DNA from: Tetranychus cinnabarinus
Taxonomy: Eukaryota; Arthropoda; Arachnida; Trombidiformes; Tetranychidae
Direction of reading: 5' to 3'
Length of the DNA stretch: 64,000 nt
Assembly (NCBI GenBank): GCA_022266195.1
Contig: WHVY01000006.1
Span: 744,001 to 808,000 of the forward strand
Within the stretch, counting starts at the first letter, position 1, and every line of letters starts with the position of its first letter. Below, one piece after another: positions 41,950 through 50,951 of the stretch. The position numbers and the translations under genes are program-made. The notes under the pieces are model-generated. The model was not told where the DNA came from. It ran no database searches and saw only the letters and a list, made by a program, of their open reading frames with translations.

Positions 41950-42341
41950 TATCGATAGAAAAAATATTGTTTGAGTACTTATCGATAATTATTGATGATA
42001 TTGTTATTGAAAAAATATCGTTAAATATTGAAAAATATTGCAATATATTGTCATTTTCATAGGATTACTATGAAAAAATAGATATTAGATTTTTATTGAC
42101 TGAATTGCAGATTGAAAACTTAATCAGAGAACCAGGCAGTGAGCTTAGAAACATTAGTTTATTAACATTAACCTGTGCATTCTTCATTAATTATTGACTC
42201 GCTTAAGAAAAAAAACATTTTATTTTAGCTGGACGTGCGATCTTTTGATAATATTACAGTTATTGTAGTTATCGATAGTATTGTCGGACTTATCGATAAA
42301 TATTGCTAGCTTTGTTATCGATATTATTTATTGTATCGATG
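41950..42341. promoter_or_regulatory. Cluster of TATCGATA palindromes
   Basis: Five exact TATCGATA sites (41950, 41980, 42270, 42291, 42316) plus a TATCGATG (42334) in 392 bp. TATCGATA is the DRE bound by DREF/BEAF-type proteins in insects. The same motif is found about 200 bp upstream of array copy 13 and of the chimeric gene. The surrounding sequence is rich in AATATTG, so it may instead be a degenerate AT-rich repeat. Confidence 0.35.
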
Positions 42342-42454
42342 ATATTGTTGCAACATTACATTTATTATTTCATTGTCAGTTTCCATATCCAATCCATTTA
42401 CACCGCAATTTAACACGAAAGGTTTAACCCTCCCACAAACAAATGTCCAATTGC

Positions 42455-42560
42455 TTTGAACAAAATTTTAGATTTAATCAAATCTGAAGTTCGAGAAAAA
42501 ATATGTTGTTTAACTTTCATTTGGATGTGGGAACTAAAGAAGTCATCAAAGATTAATACT
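42455..42560 (+). pseudogene. Short decayed C-terminal fragment of an array gene
   Basis: TTGAACAAAATTTTAGATTT, then AAATCTGAAGTTCGAGAAAA and GGAACTAAAGAAGTCATC match the LDKILxFIKSEVxE...TKEVI segment of clade A genes, with a frameshift and loss of the end. Confidence 0.6.
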
Positions 42561-42950
42561 TTATTCTTGGGAAGTCATTGCACTTCCTTGAGAAAAGTAT
42601 AGTCCTTCGATGTCATTATCGTTGCCTAACAATTCTGCAAAAACTATTTTCTGATTTTACACTTGAGCCTCGCTTATTTTGCTGTTTTTGAAGTAGATTA
42701 CTCCTTACTCTTTGATGCGAACATACGAGATTTTAGTGTTTATCAGAGGCGTTGATTTACTCTCATAACATTAGATAAGGTTTCATCAAGAATGATTCTT
42801 AACTAATCTTGATAGGCTGAATGAGGAAGCTCAGCCATTTTCTGAAACTACTTTATTAGAGGCGTTATTTCACTCTTTTAGCATTTGTAAAATTTTCAAT
42901 TTGTGGTTCATATTATTTTGTATTGTGTTACATAAGTGTCAAATTGTGAA

Positions 42951-44060
42951 ATGGGACGAATCAGAAAAGATGCTTTGGATCTCGAGTTTTTACCCGAAAC
43001 ATGTAAGGTTAAATTCATTGGACCAGAAAGGATTTCATGTTATTCAACCTACTTTGATGAAAATTATGAAGTAGTATATTGTCCTGATAATTCATCGCTC
43101 AAATATTTAGTCTCGACTGAATTGGACGAGCCACTTAAATGTGCTGAAGGATGCAATCCAGAATCCGATACATGTGCACTTTCATGTCGATGGTCTGATT
43201 TCATGCATTGGATTGGCGAACATGAAGAAATTATTGAAGGCCTAACTCCTCAGTGCGATCCAAAACAGCAGATTGATTTTATATGTACAAATATGGAACT
43301 GAAGTATCTAATGCTTGCATGCAATGAAGCAAATGATTGGATTATTCATGCATTCAGAACCAGAAGTGAAATCTTCTTTTATTTGGCTGAGAAAGACATT
43401 ACTAAAGACAACATAGAGCCTAAACTTCAATATAATCCTGTGAAAACCAATAAAATTAATTATGCAAGATTGAATGTTCTCAGAAAGATAACTAAAGCAG
43501 TTGAGGAACGTGCGACGAACTCTAACACTGAGACGGATATACTAAGCACCGTTTCATCATCAAAAATTGGTCAACATCGTATATTACACAATGGTTTCAC
43601 GGAGTTTGTGATGAGCAAAGAAGATGTAGATAAACCGATTGACCAAGCCAACTTTTCAGTTCTGAAACTTGTGCATAATCTGTATGGCGGACAAAACGGA
43701 GGTTTCAATATTTCATTTTATCGTCATATGTATTGGTGGGCATCTGCTTTGGTTACTGGCGTCAAAACACTTATCTGTGGAGATCTCGATAAGGATTTTA
43801 CTCTTCGTAAATTGGATGTGTTGCCAGTCAGTAGCCTGAACACAAAATATCACGCTGCAGCTCAGAAAAAAAGTCTCACTGCTTTGGATAAAATTTTACA
43901 TTTCATCAAATCTGAGGTTAAGGAAAAAAACAAGGTCTATGAATTTCGTTTGGATGCGGAAACTAAAGAAGTCGTTGTGTGTCCTTCAGACAAACCCATA
44001 GAAGATTACGGTCCACCATGGTATACATCAAGTGATACTCCAGATCAAGCAAAATCTTAG
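42951..44060 (+). CDS. DXO/Rai1-like protein, clade A (array copy 12)
   Basis: 369 aa from the ATG at 42951; a GTG at 42936 is not used. It has SSLKYLVSTELDEPLKCAEG like copies 5 and 9, and FICTN, VEERATNSNTE, IGQHRILHNG, FYRHMYWWAS, PPWY. In place of AALK it reads SVLK, so even the small residue at the former metal-site Glu differs (V). The loop is AEKDITKDNIEPKLQYNP. Its convergent partner (44661-45144) is a deletion pseudogene. Confidence 0.75.
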   Translation: MGRIRKDALDLEFLPETCKVKFIGPERISCYSTYFDENYEVVYCPDNSSLKYLVSTELDEPLKCAEGCNPESDTCALSCRWSDFMHWIGEHEEIIEGLTPQCDPKQQIDFICTNMELKYLMLACNEANDWIIHAFRTRSEIFFYLAEKDITKDNIEPKLQYNPVKTNKINYARLNVLRKITKAVEERATNSNTETDILSTVSSSKIGQHRILHNGFTEFVMSKEDVDKPIDQANFSVLKLVHNLYGGQNGGFNISFYRHMYWWASALVTGVKTLICGDLDKDFTLRKLDVLPVSSLNTKYHAAAQKKSLTALDKILHFIKSEVKEKNKVYEFRLDAETKEVVVCPSDKPIEDYGPPWYTSSDTPDQAKS

Positions 44061-44660
44061 CCATGACAACTTTAAATTTTCAAGATTTATTCACTGCTGT
44101 ACAATTAAAAATCAATCGTTGTTCTGCTCTGTAAAATAAATTAAATATGAATGAAATAAAATGAATTTTCTCTTAAATTCATGGCAACCTATTGAATTTC
44201 TGATTTTACATTTAGCCTGCAAGACGTTTATAAATAACGTTTATAATTTGGACGCGATTCTTGCAGACTAACACGATGCCGAGGCTTGAATCAAGTAAAA
44301 GGTTCTTCTTTTACATCTTTTTTATTATTTCAGTGCTAGTTTCCATATCCAATCCACCGACGTATTATATTTCATCAAAAAGTTTTGGCCCTCAAAACGA
44401 GCCGCAAAATTAAGTTGAGTTTGCATAATGGGAAGGATTGCATAAAAAAACGAACTGAAGAAAAAAATGTTAAAAAATGAAATATTTAATGAAGTCAAAA
44501 TAAACAATGAGATTTGAAAAGCAATTTTGATTGACGGTACAAGATATAATATATTCCAAAGTCAACATGATATGAAATAAGTTACAAGCAATCTGTAAAT
44601 TTTAAAACAAAATAATAAATACAAGGTAGTTGTTAAGCATTGACGTGACTTGTGTTTTGG
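44061..44660. other. Convergent 3' spacer between copy 12 and a broken clade B copy
   Basis: Contains the clade A 3' flank and, from about 44530, the clade B 3' flank (CCAAAGTCAACATGATAT). No gene is seen. Confidence 0.5.
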
Positions 44661-45144
44661 TTGCTTTAAACCTCAAATTTTTAAGCATGCTAAGAGAAAC
44701 AGGAATCTTTGGTGAAACTGAATCTTCAAAGAGACTAACTGAAAGAGGCGCGGTAACCTCTTAAAATGCAATAAGAAATTTTTTCCGCTCATATTCAGCT
44801 TTTTTGTTGAGCAGACTGGCTGGAAGCACATCCAATTTAAAAAGAGTAAAATCCTCATTAAGATCTCCACAGATAAGTGTTTCGACGCCACAAAGCAAAG
44901 CAGATGCCCACCAATACATAAGACGGTAATGCTTGATATTAAAATTTTGGGCATCTTCGTTGTACAGATTTGGCCCAAGTTTCAAAGCTGTAAAGCTGGC
45001 CTGATCAATTGGCTTCTCTACATCATCTTTGCTTAAAACAAACTCAGAATTACCCAAGTGCAGTACATGATGTTGACCAATCTTTGAAATAGATACAGTA
45101 CATTCCCATGTATGTTCCCATTTTACAATTTTAAAATTGTTCAC
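44661..45144 (-). pseudogene. Clade B DXO/Rai1-like gene with two internal deletions
   Basis: On the reverse strand the clade B 5' leader and two start-like codons (ATGGGAACATACATGGGAATG) run directly into SISKIGQHHVLHLGNSEFVL, so about 200 N-terminal codons are missing. The open part keeps AALK-equivalent TALK, HYRLMYWWAS and CGDLNEDFTL, then stops after AEYERKKFLIAF, where a second deletion removes about 30 codons before the usual C-terminal tail. It is not expected to fold. Confidence 0.75.
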
Positions 45145-46010
45145 GAACGGTAAAATATCAATTGAAATTGAAAATGTAAAACTTTTAAATACTAAAATTA
45201 CAATTCAATAAACTTTTAAAGCTAAATGCACGAAAAATAAAAGACAAAACAAAAGATAAATTGTAAGCTTATAGAATCTTTGAATTTACCAGTTGAGTAA
45301 CTGAAGCAAAGTTATTGTACATGCGATTGTAAGCGCCAATTACGAATAGTTATTCGTCAATATGAGTTGATCAAATGGTAACAGATCACAGATATATCAG
45401 TCCAATAAGCTCAAAATGTGCATCCCGAATGTTAACGATTTTCGATAGTTTAAAATTTACAATAAATGTATTTCTGACAATTATTTCTCAAAGTTCGAAG
45501 TTACCAGGGAAATGGCTTATTCATAGATCCGATCTTTACAAGTTAAAAATTAACGAAGAAAAATTGCGTTAGTCAATTTCAGTTGTGATTCATTTAAACC
45601 GAGATATCTGCTCAGAATGGTAATTTTCAATGCTTAAATCAACAGGTTTTAATACACCAGGTTGTCGAAGTATTCCTATTTTGATTACATTTGTAAATAT
45701 ATTTATACTGCGACTTGATATTTGAAAGGGATGTTTTATAAAAAGTTGGTTAATAATTTGAGTGGACTCGAAACCGAAAACGGTTCAGTATTTTCTGTAT
45801 TTATGTATTTCAACCTCATAACTCTTTAAAAGTATTTTTCTTTATTAAGCGAATTCGATTCATTACAATTATACAATATCAAAAAAGCAAAAAAGAATTT
45901 TCAAAAGTTGACTTGTTATGAAAACTAATTTATCCGCAGATTATACAGATTAACAAGTGAAAAGGATGAAATTTTTATAATTTAAGCTTTAAATTTTAAA
46001 GTTGTCATGG
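45145..46010. other. Upstream block of the broken copy and COPA-flank repeat
   Basis: 45485-45555 carries the clade B upstream block (CAAAGTTCGAAGTTACCAGG). 45600-45790 repeats sequence near 38283-38460 and the COPA 3' flank (TTGAAAGGGATGTTTTATAA). No gene seen. Confidence 0.45.
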
Positions 46011-47327
46011 CTAAGATTTTGCTTGCTCTGGAATATCCTCTGATGCATTCCATGGGGGAACGAAAGCTTCTATGGGTTTCTCTGAAGGACACACAACGAC
46101 TTCTTTAGTTTCCGCATCCAAACGAAATTCATAGACCTTGTTTTTTTCCTTAACCTCAGATTTGATGAAATGTAAAATTTTGTCTAAAGTAATGAGACAT
46201 TTTTTCTGAGCTTCTTTGTGATGTTTTGTGTCGAGATTGCTGGGTGGTATTACTTTGAACTTTTTAACTGAATAATTATTATCAAGATCTCCACAAATAA
46301 GTGTTTCAACGCCACTAACCAAAGCAGATGCCCACCAAAACATACTCCGATAAAATGGGATATTAAAACCTCCGTTACGTCCTTTGAACAGATTATGCAT
46401 AAGTTTTAAAGCTGCAAAGCTGGCTTGATTATTTGGCTTGTCTATGTCATCTTTGCTCATCACAAACTCTGTTAAACAGGTGTACAGTATACGATGTTGA
46501 CCAATTTTTGAGAATGATATTATATTGAAGAAATCTGTTTCAGAATTTGAGTTGAACTCCCGTTCTTTAACTGGTTTAGTTATCTTTCTGATAACATTCA
46601 ATCTTGAATATCGCAGCATTTTGGTTTTCTTCGGATTATATGGAGATTTGAAACCTTTTTTCACTCTTATAGCTTTGGAATAAGGGCCCAAAGGTTTAGA
46701 ACTTGCCTGTTCTGAGCTTGTTTGTTCTGAACTTGTTTGTTCTGAGCTTGTTTGCTCTGAACTTGGTTTTTCTGAACTTGATTGTTCTGAACTTGGTTTT
46801 TCTGAGCTTGTTTGTTCTGAACTTGGTTTTTCTGAACTTGATTGCTCGGAATCTGGCTGTTTTGAACCCAAACCATCTTTGGTAAAACACAAAAAGATTT
46901 CACTTTTGATTCTGAATGCATGAATAATCCAATCATACGTTTGATACAATGAAAGCATTATTTGCTTTAATTCCACATTTGTGCATATGAAATCAATCTG
47001 CTGTTGTGAATCGTTTTGAGGAGTCAGACTTTGAATAATTTCATCATTGTCACCAATCCACCGCATAAAATTTCGCCATTGCCATTTTGGGTCTGGAGGT
47101 AACCATTTATTAGATTCAGGGTTGAATCCTTCCAGACAATTAATCCGTTCTTTCAATGCCGTAGAGACTAAATATCTTTGTGATGAATTATCAGGGCAAT
47201 ATACTTCTTTATTTTCTTTGTCAAAGTAGGTTGAAAAATAAGCAATCTTTTTTGGTCCATTGAATTTAACTGCACTTGTTTCTGGCAGTAACTTGAGATC
47301 CAAACACTCTTTTCGCACCGTTTCCAT
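46011..47327 (-). CDS. DXO/Rai1-like protein with Ser-Glu repeat loop (array copy 13)
   Basis: 438 aa from the ATG at 47327 (METVRKECLDLKLLPETSAV). The family core is complete: GPKKIAYFSTYFD, NSSQRYLVS, CLEGF, FICTN, VKEREFNSNSE, IGQHRILYTC, AALK, FYRSMFWWAS, PPWN. The variable loop is expanded to about 70 residues by repeats of the type SSEQTSSEKP, coded by a tandem repeat at about 46700-46850, followed by a basic stretch (RVKKGFKSPYNPKKTK). FYRH has become FYRS and PPWY has become PPWN. Its promoter (47390-47560) is shared with the chimeric gene, so it or a close relative donated the chimera's 5' end. Confidence 0.74.
   Translation of the reverse strand: METVRKECLDLKLLPETSAVKFNGPKKIAYFSTYFDKENKEVYCPDNSSQRYLVSTALKERINCLEGFNPESNKWLPPDPKWQWRNFMRWIGDNDEIIQSLTPQNDSQQQIDFICTNVELKQIMLSLYQTYDWIIHAFRIKSEIFLCFTKDGLGSKQPDSEQSSSEKPSSEQTSSEKPSSEQSSSEKPSSEQTSSEQTSSEQTSSEQASSKPLGPYSKAIRVKKGFKSPYNPKKTKMLRYSRLNVIRKITKPVKEREFNSNSETDFFNIISFSKIGQHRILYTCLTEFVMSKDDIDKPNNQASFAALKLMHNLFKGRNGGFNIPFYRSMFWWASALVSGVETLICGDLDNNYSVKKFKVIPPSNLDTKHHKEAQKKCLITLDKILHFIKSEVKEKNKVYEFRLDAETKEVVVCPSEKPIEAFVPPWNASEDIPEQAKS
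46700..46855. repeat. In-gene tandem repeat in array copy 13
   Basis: Units of TCTGAACTTG and TTTGTTCTGAGCTTG alternate, coding Ser-Glu-Gln/Lys-rich repeats on the - strand and staying open in other frames. It lies at the same position as the length-variable loop of the paralogues. Confidence 0.75.
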
Positions 47328-47389
47328 TTTTATATTTTGCGACTTGATCGCGCACGATAAAATATAATTTGAAGCACAAAATATATCAC

Positions 47390-47560
47390 ATTAACACGTT
47401 TAATTAAATAAGATAAAAAACAGTTGAAGTTTTGTCGAAAAATTCAAATCCGTTATTATGATGTAACTTTTGCTATCTTCTGCACCAGAGAGGGAAGTGA
47501 AAGAAAGAGAGGCAACTTTTTTTCGATTGTATCGATATTAGTCGATTGAAACAAAAGACG
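47390..47560 (-). promoter_or_regulatory. Promoter region of array copy 13 with a DRE-like site
   Basis: Near-identical to 50280-50450 upstream of the chimeric gene (CCGTTATTATGATGTAACTT, CTTCTGCACCAGAGAG). Contains TATCGATA at 47530, 203 bp before the ATG, inside CGATTGTATCGATATTAGTC. Confidence 0.5.
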
Positions 47561-48240
47561 CACTTGCTTTATATGAAACTGATTGAATAAAAAAACATTT
47601 GGTATCACAATTTTGAATTATAATATAATAAGTTAAACATTTTAGCTATTCCTTTCTCGTTTAGACATTTATTAGTCAAAGCAGAATCAATCATATGCGA
47701 AAATATTTCTGATGAACTTAATTTTCTTGGATTTCTTTTGAATATGTTTAGTCAATTACAAATTTTGCATATATTTCATTAGGAATGACCAATATTATTT
47801 GATTATTATTTGTTACTTTCTATGATCGTAAGGTTTAGAAATAGATAATTTTTCTTGATTTCTGATGATTTTCAATTTTTATTGCTCGAATTTTTTATAC
47901 AACTCCCTAAACAATCATCAAAAAAAGGACTTTTTTAGATATTAATTTTGCTATATATCTCAATAATTTTACTTTTATTGAATTTACATACTTTTTGACA
48001 CTGACTTGATGCTTGAAAGTGCTTTTGTATAAAAAGCATGTTGTGTGAACTTTTTTCTTCAGTTTAAATTTTATTGACAGCAATAATTTTTCTTAGCAAT
48101 ATATGATAATAATAACAATAACAATAACAGAAATAACTATTAATATTAGTTCCTCTAGTTAGTGGAATTTCTTTAATAGGAGCGAAAAAATATACATTAG
48201 AATCTTTTGTATCTTCACCAGATTCTACGTCCCTAGACCT
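47561..48240. other. 3' region of the chimeric gene derived from COPA
   Basis: 47945-48240 matches the 3' end of COPA (50750-50985 and, after a gap, 51900-52120): ATATATGATAATAATAACAA, then remnants of the COPA acidic-segment codons. About 0.9 kb of COPA C-terminal coding sequence is missing between these two parts. 47561-47945 is AT-rich without features. Confidence 0.55.
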
Positions 48241-50235
48241 TCACCTTAATGCTCTAAATCCAATTTTTCTTCTCCGAATCCTATCAGCAGTTTCACCAAT
48301 AACATCTTCATTCATATCCACAGGAGAAGTCAAGTTCCCAGCTTTACCCTTTGTTGCTGCCATTGTGGCCAATTGAAGTGGCCAATTGTCTTCACAATGC
48401 TCTATTGGGATAGGAGGTTGTAAAAACTCAGCATTCGGATCTGGATCAGGTAACTGTTGACTATTTTTGATAGTACGTTTTATATCTTCTGCTTCATCGT
48501 AAAGACCATGAGTGGCTGCACAAAGGTAAGCGAGAGAGGTTTGACCACAGTTCTTAATCATTTTAACTCTTTCTGATGCATCACCCAAGAAAAGAGCAAT
48601 TTGGAATTGAGCTGACGTGTCCTTTCGAATCTCAGCGATCTTCATCATTTTTCTAAGCTTTTCCAGATTTCCAGTAATTAAATAAAGGAAAGCTAGTTTA
48701 TCGAAATTTTTGATCCTTTGATAAGCCATTTCTACAACTTGATGATTACCCTGAAGAAGAGCGGCTTCAGCTAATTTTTCCCAACATGTTTTATCGTCTA
48801 ATTTACGAGCAGCTTCAGTTGCGATTTCAATATTACCACATTCTAAAGCTAAAGCAAATCGAGTTTTCTCATCTTTCACAAAATTTAAGGCCACTTCTGG
48901 ATAACCTTTCGATTGAATATATGCAATTATAGACTGCTTGAAAAGTTCAATTGGAACCTTAGTTAAGCCTTCATGATAACAACGATAGACAACAGCCATC
49001 TTGACTCGGAATTCAGCAGCATCAATCGACAACTCTTTGAAGACATAATCATGATTTACATTTTGTAAATAATAAATAGAGTTGTCTTTTATCTTGATTA
49101 GATAGATTGGTAAGTAAAAGGTTCGAATAATACCATGATCTCCATTAATCAGAGCGTATTTTATATGCTTGGCAGTGGTGTAAATGAAAACACCAGAATC
49201 ATCCCAAACTCCACTCTTGACAGCTGTAGTTTCGGTTATGGAGCTTAAAATATTCAACTTGCCAGTACAAATGCTAACTTTGTTTCGATATAAGAAAGCA
49301 ACCAACGACATATCAGCATTCCAAATAACATGCTTGACTTTAGAAATCCTAGCAAAATGAATGCATTGAAATTGCAGTACATCCCAAAGTTGTATTGATG
49401 TAGCCGTTTCGGCCAGAAGTAAACCAGTGTTGCCAGTATAAAAAATGTTTTTGATTGGAATATCGATGGATATTTTTACAAGTATTTCATTGCTCAGATT
49501 TTTGATGCAAATGATAGTTTTGCACACATCTAGTACAGCAAATCCATCCAGTGCAACCCAAATTGCTGGTGAACCTTGGGATCGTTTGGATTCACCCAAG
49601 GCAGGAGATGGGTTATCGGGATCAATATCTTTAGGTAAAAAGTAAAGATCATAACCGTGCTTTGGTAACTGGCATGAAACCAACATAGCATTTTCGGTGG
49701 GGTTGTACGAAAGCATGGATAATCGGCCTAGATTAGGTGGGTGTAACTTCATGATAGGAATATCTTTGAAAGTTGAAAAGTCAAGGCGATGAAGATAATA
49801 ATCTTTGATGTAGAACAGTAAATTGTCATAGCGTGTAAAAGCTGGGGCAATTATATCACGTTCATGACAATCTATAAATAATGAATGCGTCTTCATAAAT
49901 CCTGTGATTATGCGCTCCCGCTGTGAATCGTTTTGAGGAGTTAAACTTCGAGCAATTTTGTCCTTTTTAACGACAATGAAATGTCGCCCTCCGTTTGAAT
50001 GTAAACATTTATTAGATTCAGGATTGAATCCTTCGATGCAATCAAAAGGCTCTTTCAATTCAGTCAAGATTAAATATCTTATTGATGTATTATCAGGGTA
50101 ATAAAGCACTTTAAATTCTTCGTTAAAATATGAAACTACTTTTTTTCCAAATAATTTAACAGTAATTATTTCTGGGAGCAACTTGATATTCAAAGCAAGC
50201 TTTCTGTATGCCAAATCCATCACTTGTGTACACAT
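48241..50235 (-). CDS. Chimeric DXO/Rai1-like N-terminus fused to COPA propeller and solenoid
   Basis: 664 aa (or 659 if the ATG at 50220 is used, which aligns with the paralogue start). Residues about 6-105 are DXO/Rai1-like (ALNIKLLPEIITVKLFGKK, PDNTSIRYL, CIEGFNPESNK, TPQNDSQ). From about residue 118 it follows coatomer alpha ([20 protein letters not shown]), through the second WD40 propeller and the alpha-solenoid. The first COPA propeller, which binds dilysine cargo signals, and the C-terminal epsilon-COP-binding domain are absent. The first part is visibly diverged from COPA, while residues 452-620 are identical to it. The last 16 residues (TADRIRRRKIGFRALR) are a frame-shifted basic tail replacing the acidic COPA segment. 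The whole frame is uninterrupted. I infer an expressed chimera that might engage coatomer partners, but function is unknown. Confidence 0.8.
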   Translation of the reverse strand: MCTQVMDLAYRKLALNIKLLPEIITVKLFGKKVVSYFNEEFKVLYYPDNTSIRYLILTELKEPFDCIEGFNPESNKCLHSNGGRHFIVVKKDKIARSLTPQNDSQRERIITGFMKTHSLFIDCHERDIIAPAFTRYDNLLFYIKDYYLHRLDFSTFKDIPIMKLHPPNLGRLSMLSYNPTENAMLVSCQLPKHGYDLYFLPKDIDPDNPSPALGESKRSQGSPAIWVALDGFAVLDVCKTIICIKNLSNEILVKISIDIPIKNIFYTGNTGLLLAETATSIQLWDVLQFQCIHFARISKVKHVIWNADMSLVAFLYRNKVSICTGKLNILSSITETTAVKSGVWDDSGVFIYTTAKHIKYALINGDHGIIRTFYLPIYLIKIKDNSIYYLQNVNHDYVFKELSIDAAEFRVKMAVVYRCYHEGLTKVPIELFKQSIIAYIQSKGYPEVALNFVKDEKTRFALALECGNIEIATEAARKLDDKTCWEKLAEAALLQGNHQVVEMAYQRIKNFDKLAFLYLITGNLEKLRKMMKIAEIRKDTSAQFQIALFLGDASERVKMIKNCGQTSLAYLCAATHGLYDEAEDIKRTIKNSQQLPDPDPNAEFLQPPIPIEHCEDNWPLQLATMAATKGKAGNLTSPVDMNEDVIGETADRIRRRKIGFRALR

Positions 50236-50279
50236 GGTAAAAAAATAATAAGAACCACAAAATATATTACAAAAACACT

Positions 50280-50450
50280 TCTAATGTAATAAACAGCAAA
50301 AAAATTTGAAATTAGGTCGAAAAATTCAAATCCGTTATTATGATGTAACTTTTGGTATCTTCTGCACCAGAGAGTAAAGTGAAAGAGAGAGAGAGAGGCT
50401 ACTTTTTTTCGATTGTATCGATATTAGTCGATTGAAACAGGAAATTCATA
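50280..50450 (-). promoter_or_regulatory. Promoter region of the chimeric gene, shared with array copy 13
   Basis: Near-identical to 47390-47560, including TATCGATA at 50416, about 190 bp before the start. The chimera therefore uses an array-gene promoter, not that of COPA. Confidence 0.55.
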
Positions 50451-50951
50451 AGTGACCCATAGTTCATAGTCCATAAGATTATTAAGAAAGGCTGTCTTAC
50501 GTAACATTCAAAAGGCGAAAGTTTAACTCATACTAACATAATGACTTTGTTTAATGGCTTTTTTACTGAAATTACTGTAGCTATAGACCATCTTTCTTGA
50601 TTTTTTAGTACTTTTGCAGTTTTTTGAGCTAATATTTCTTTAAATTATGAGTTAGATCACGATTTATATTGCCAGCTTGAAACTTGTTCAATAAATGTTT
50701 GACAATAATCAATGACCGAAAAAAGGCTTATTTAGACATTATTTTGTGATTTACCGAAGTATTTTTATTTTTATTAAATTTAAATACACAGCGAATTGAT
50801 TTTTGAAAGGGGATGTTTTATAAAAGGCTGGATAATATTTTGTGTGGACTTTATTTTTTTCTTCAGTTTTACTTTTATTGATAGCAATAATTTTTATTAG
50901 TAATATATGATAATAATAATAATAATAATAATAGCAAGCATTAATAATAAC
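50451..50951 (-). other. COPA 3' flank
   Basis: Includes an ATA-trinucleotide run (about 50910-50935) and the sequence GAAAGGGGATGTTTTATAAA, of which diverged copies lie at 38283, 45600 and 47945. No gene. Confidence 0.5.

Noticed and set aside
46011..50235. Chimeric gene as an assembly artefact
   Set aside because: The COPA-derived part differs from COPA at many sites with a mostly synonymous pattern in the solenoid, and the 3' deletion is unique. A mis-join of identical reads would not produce this; long-read support is still desirable.
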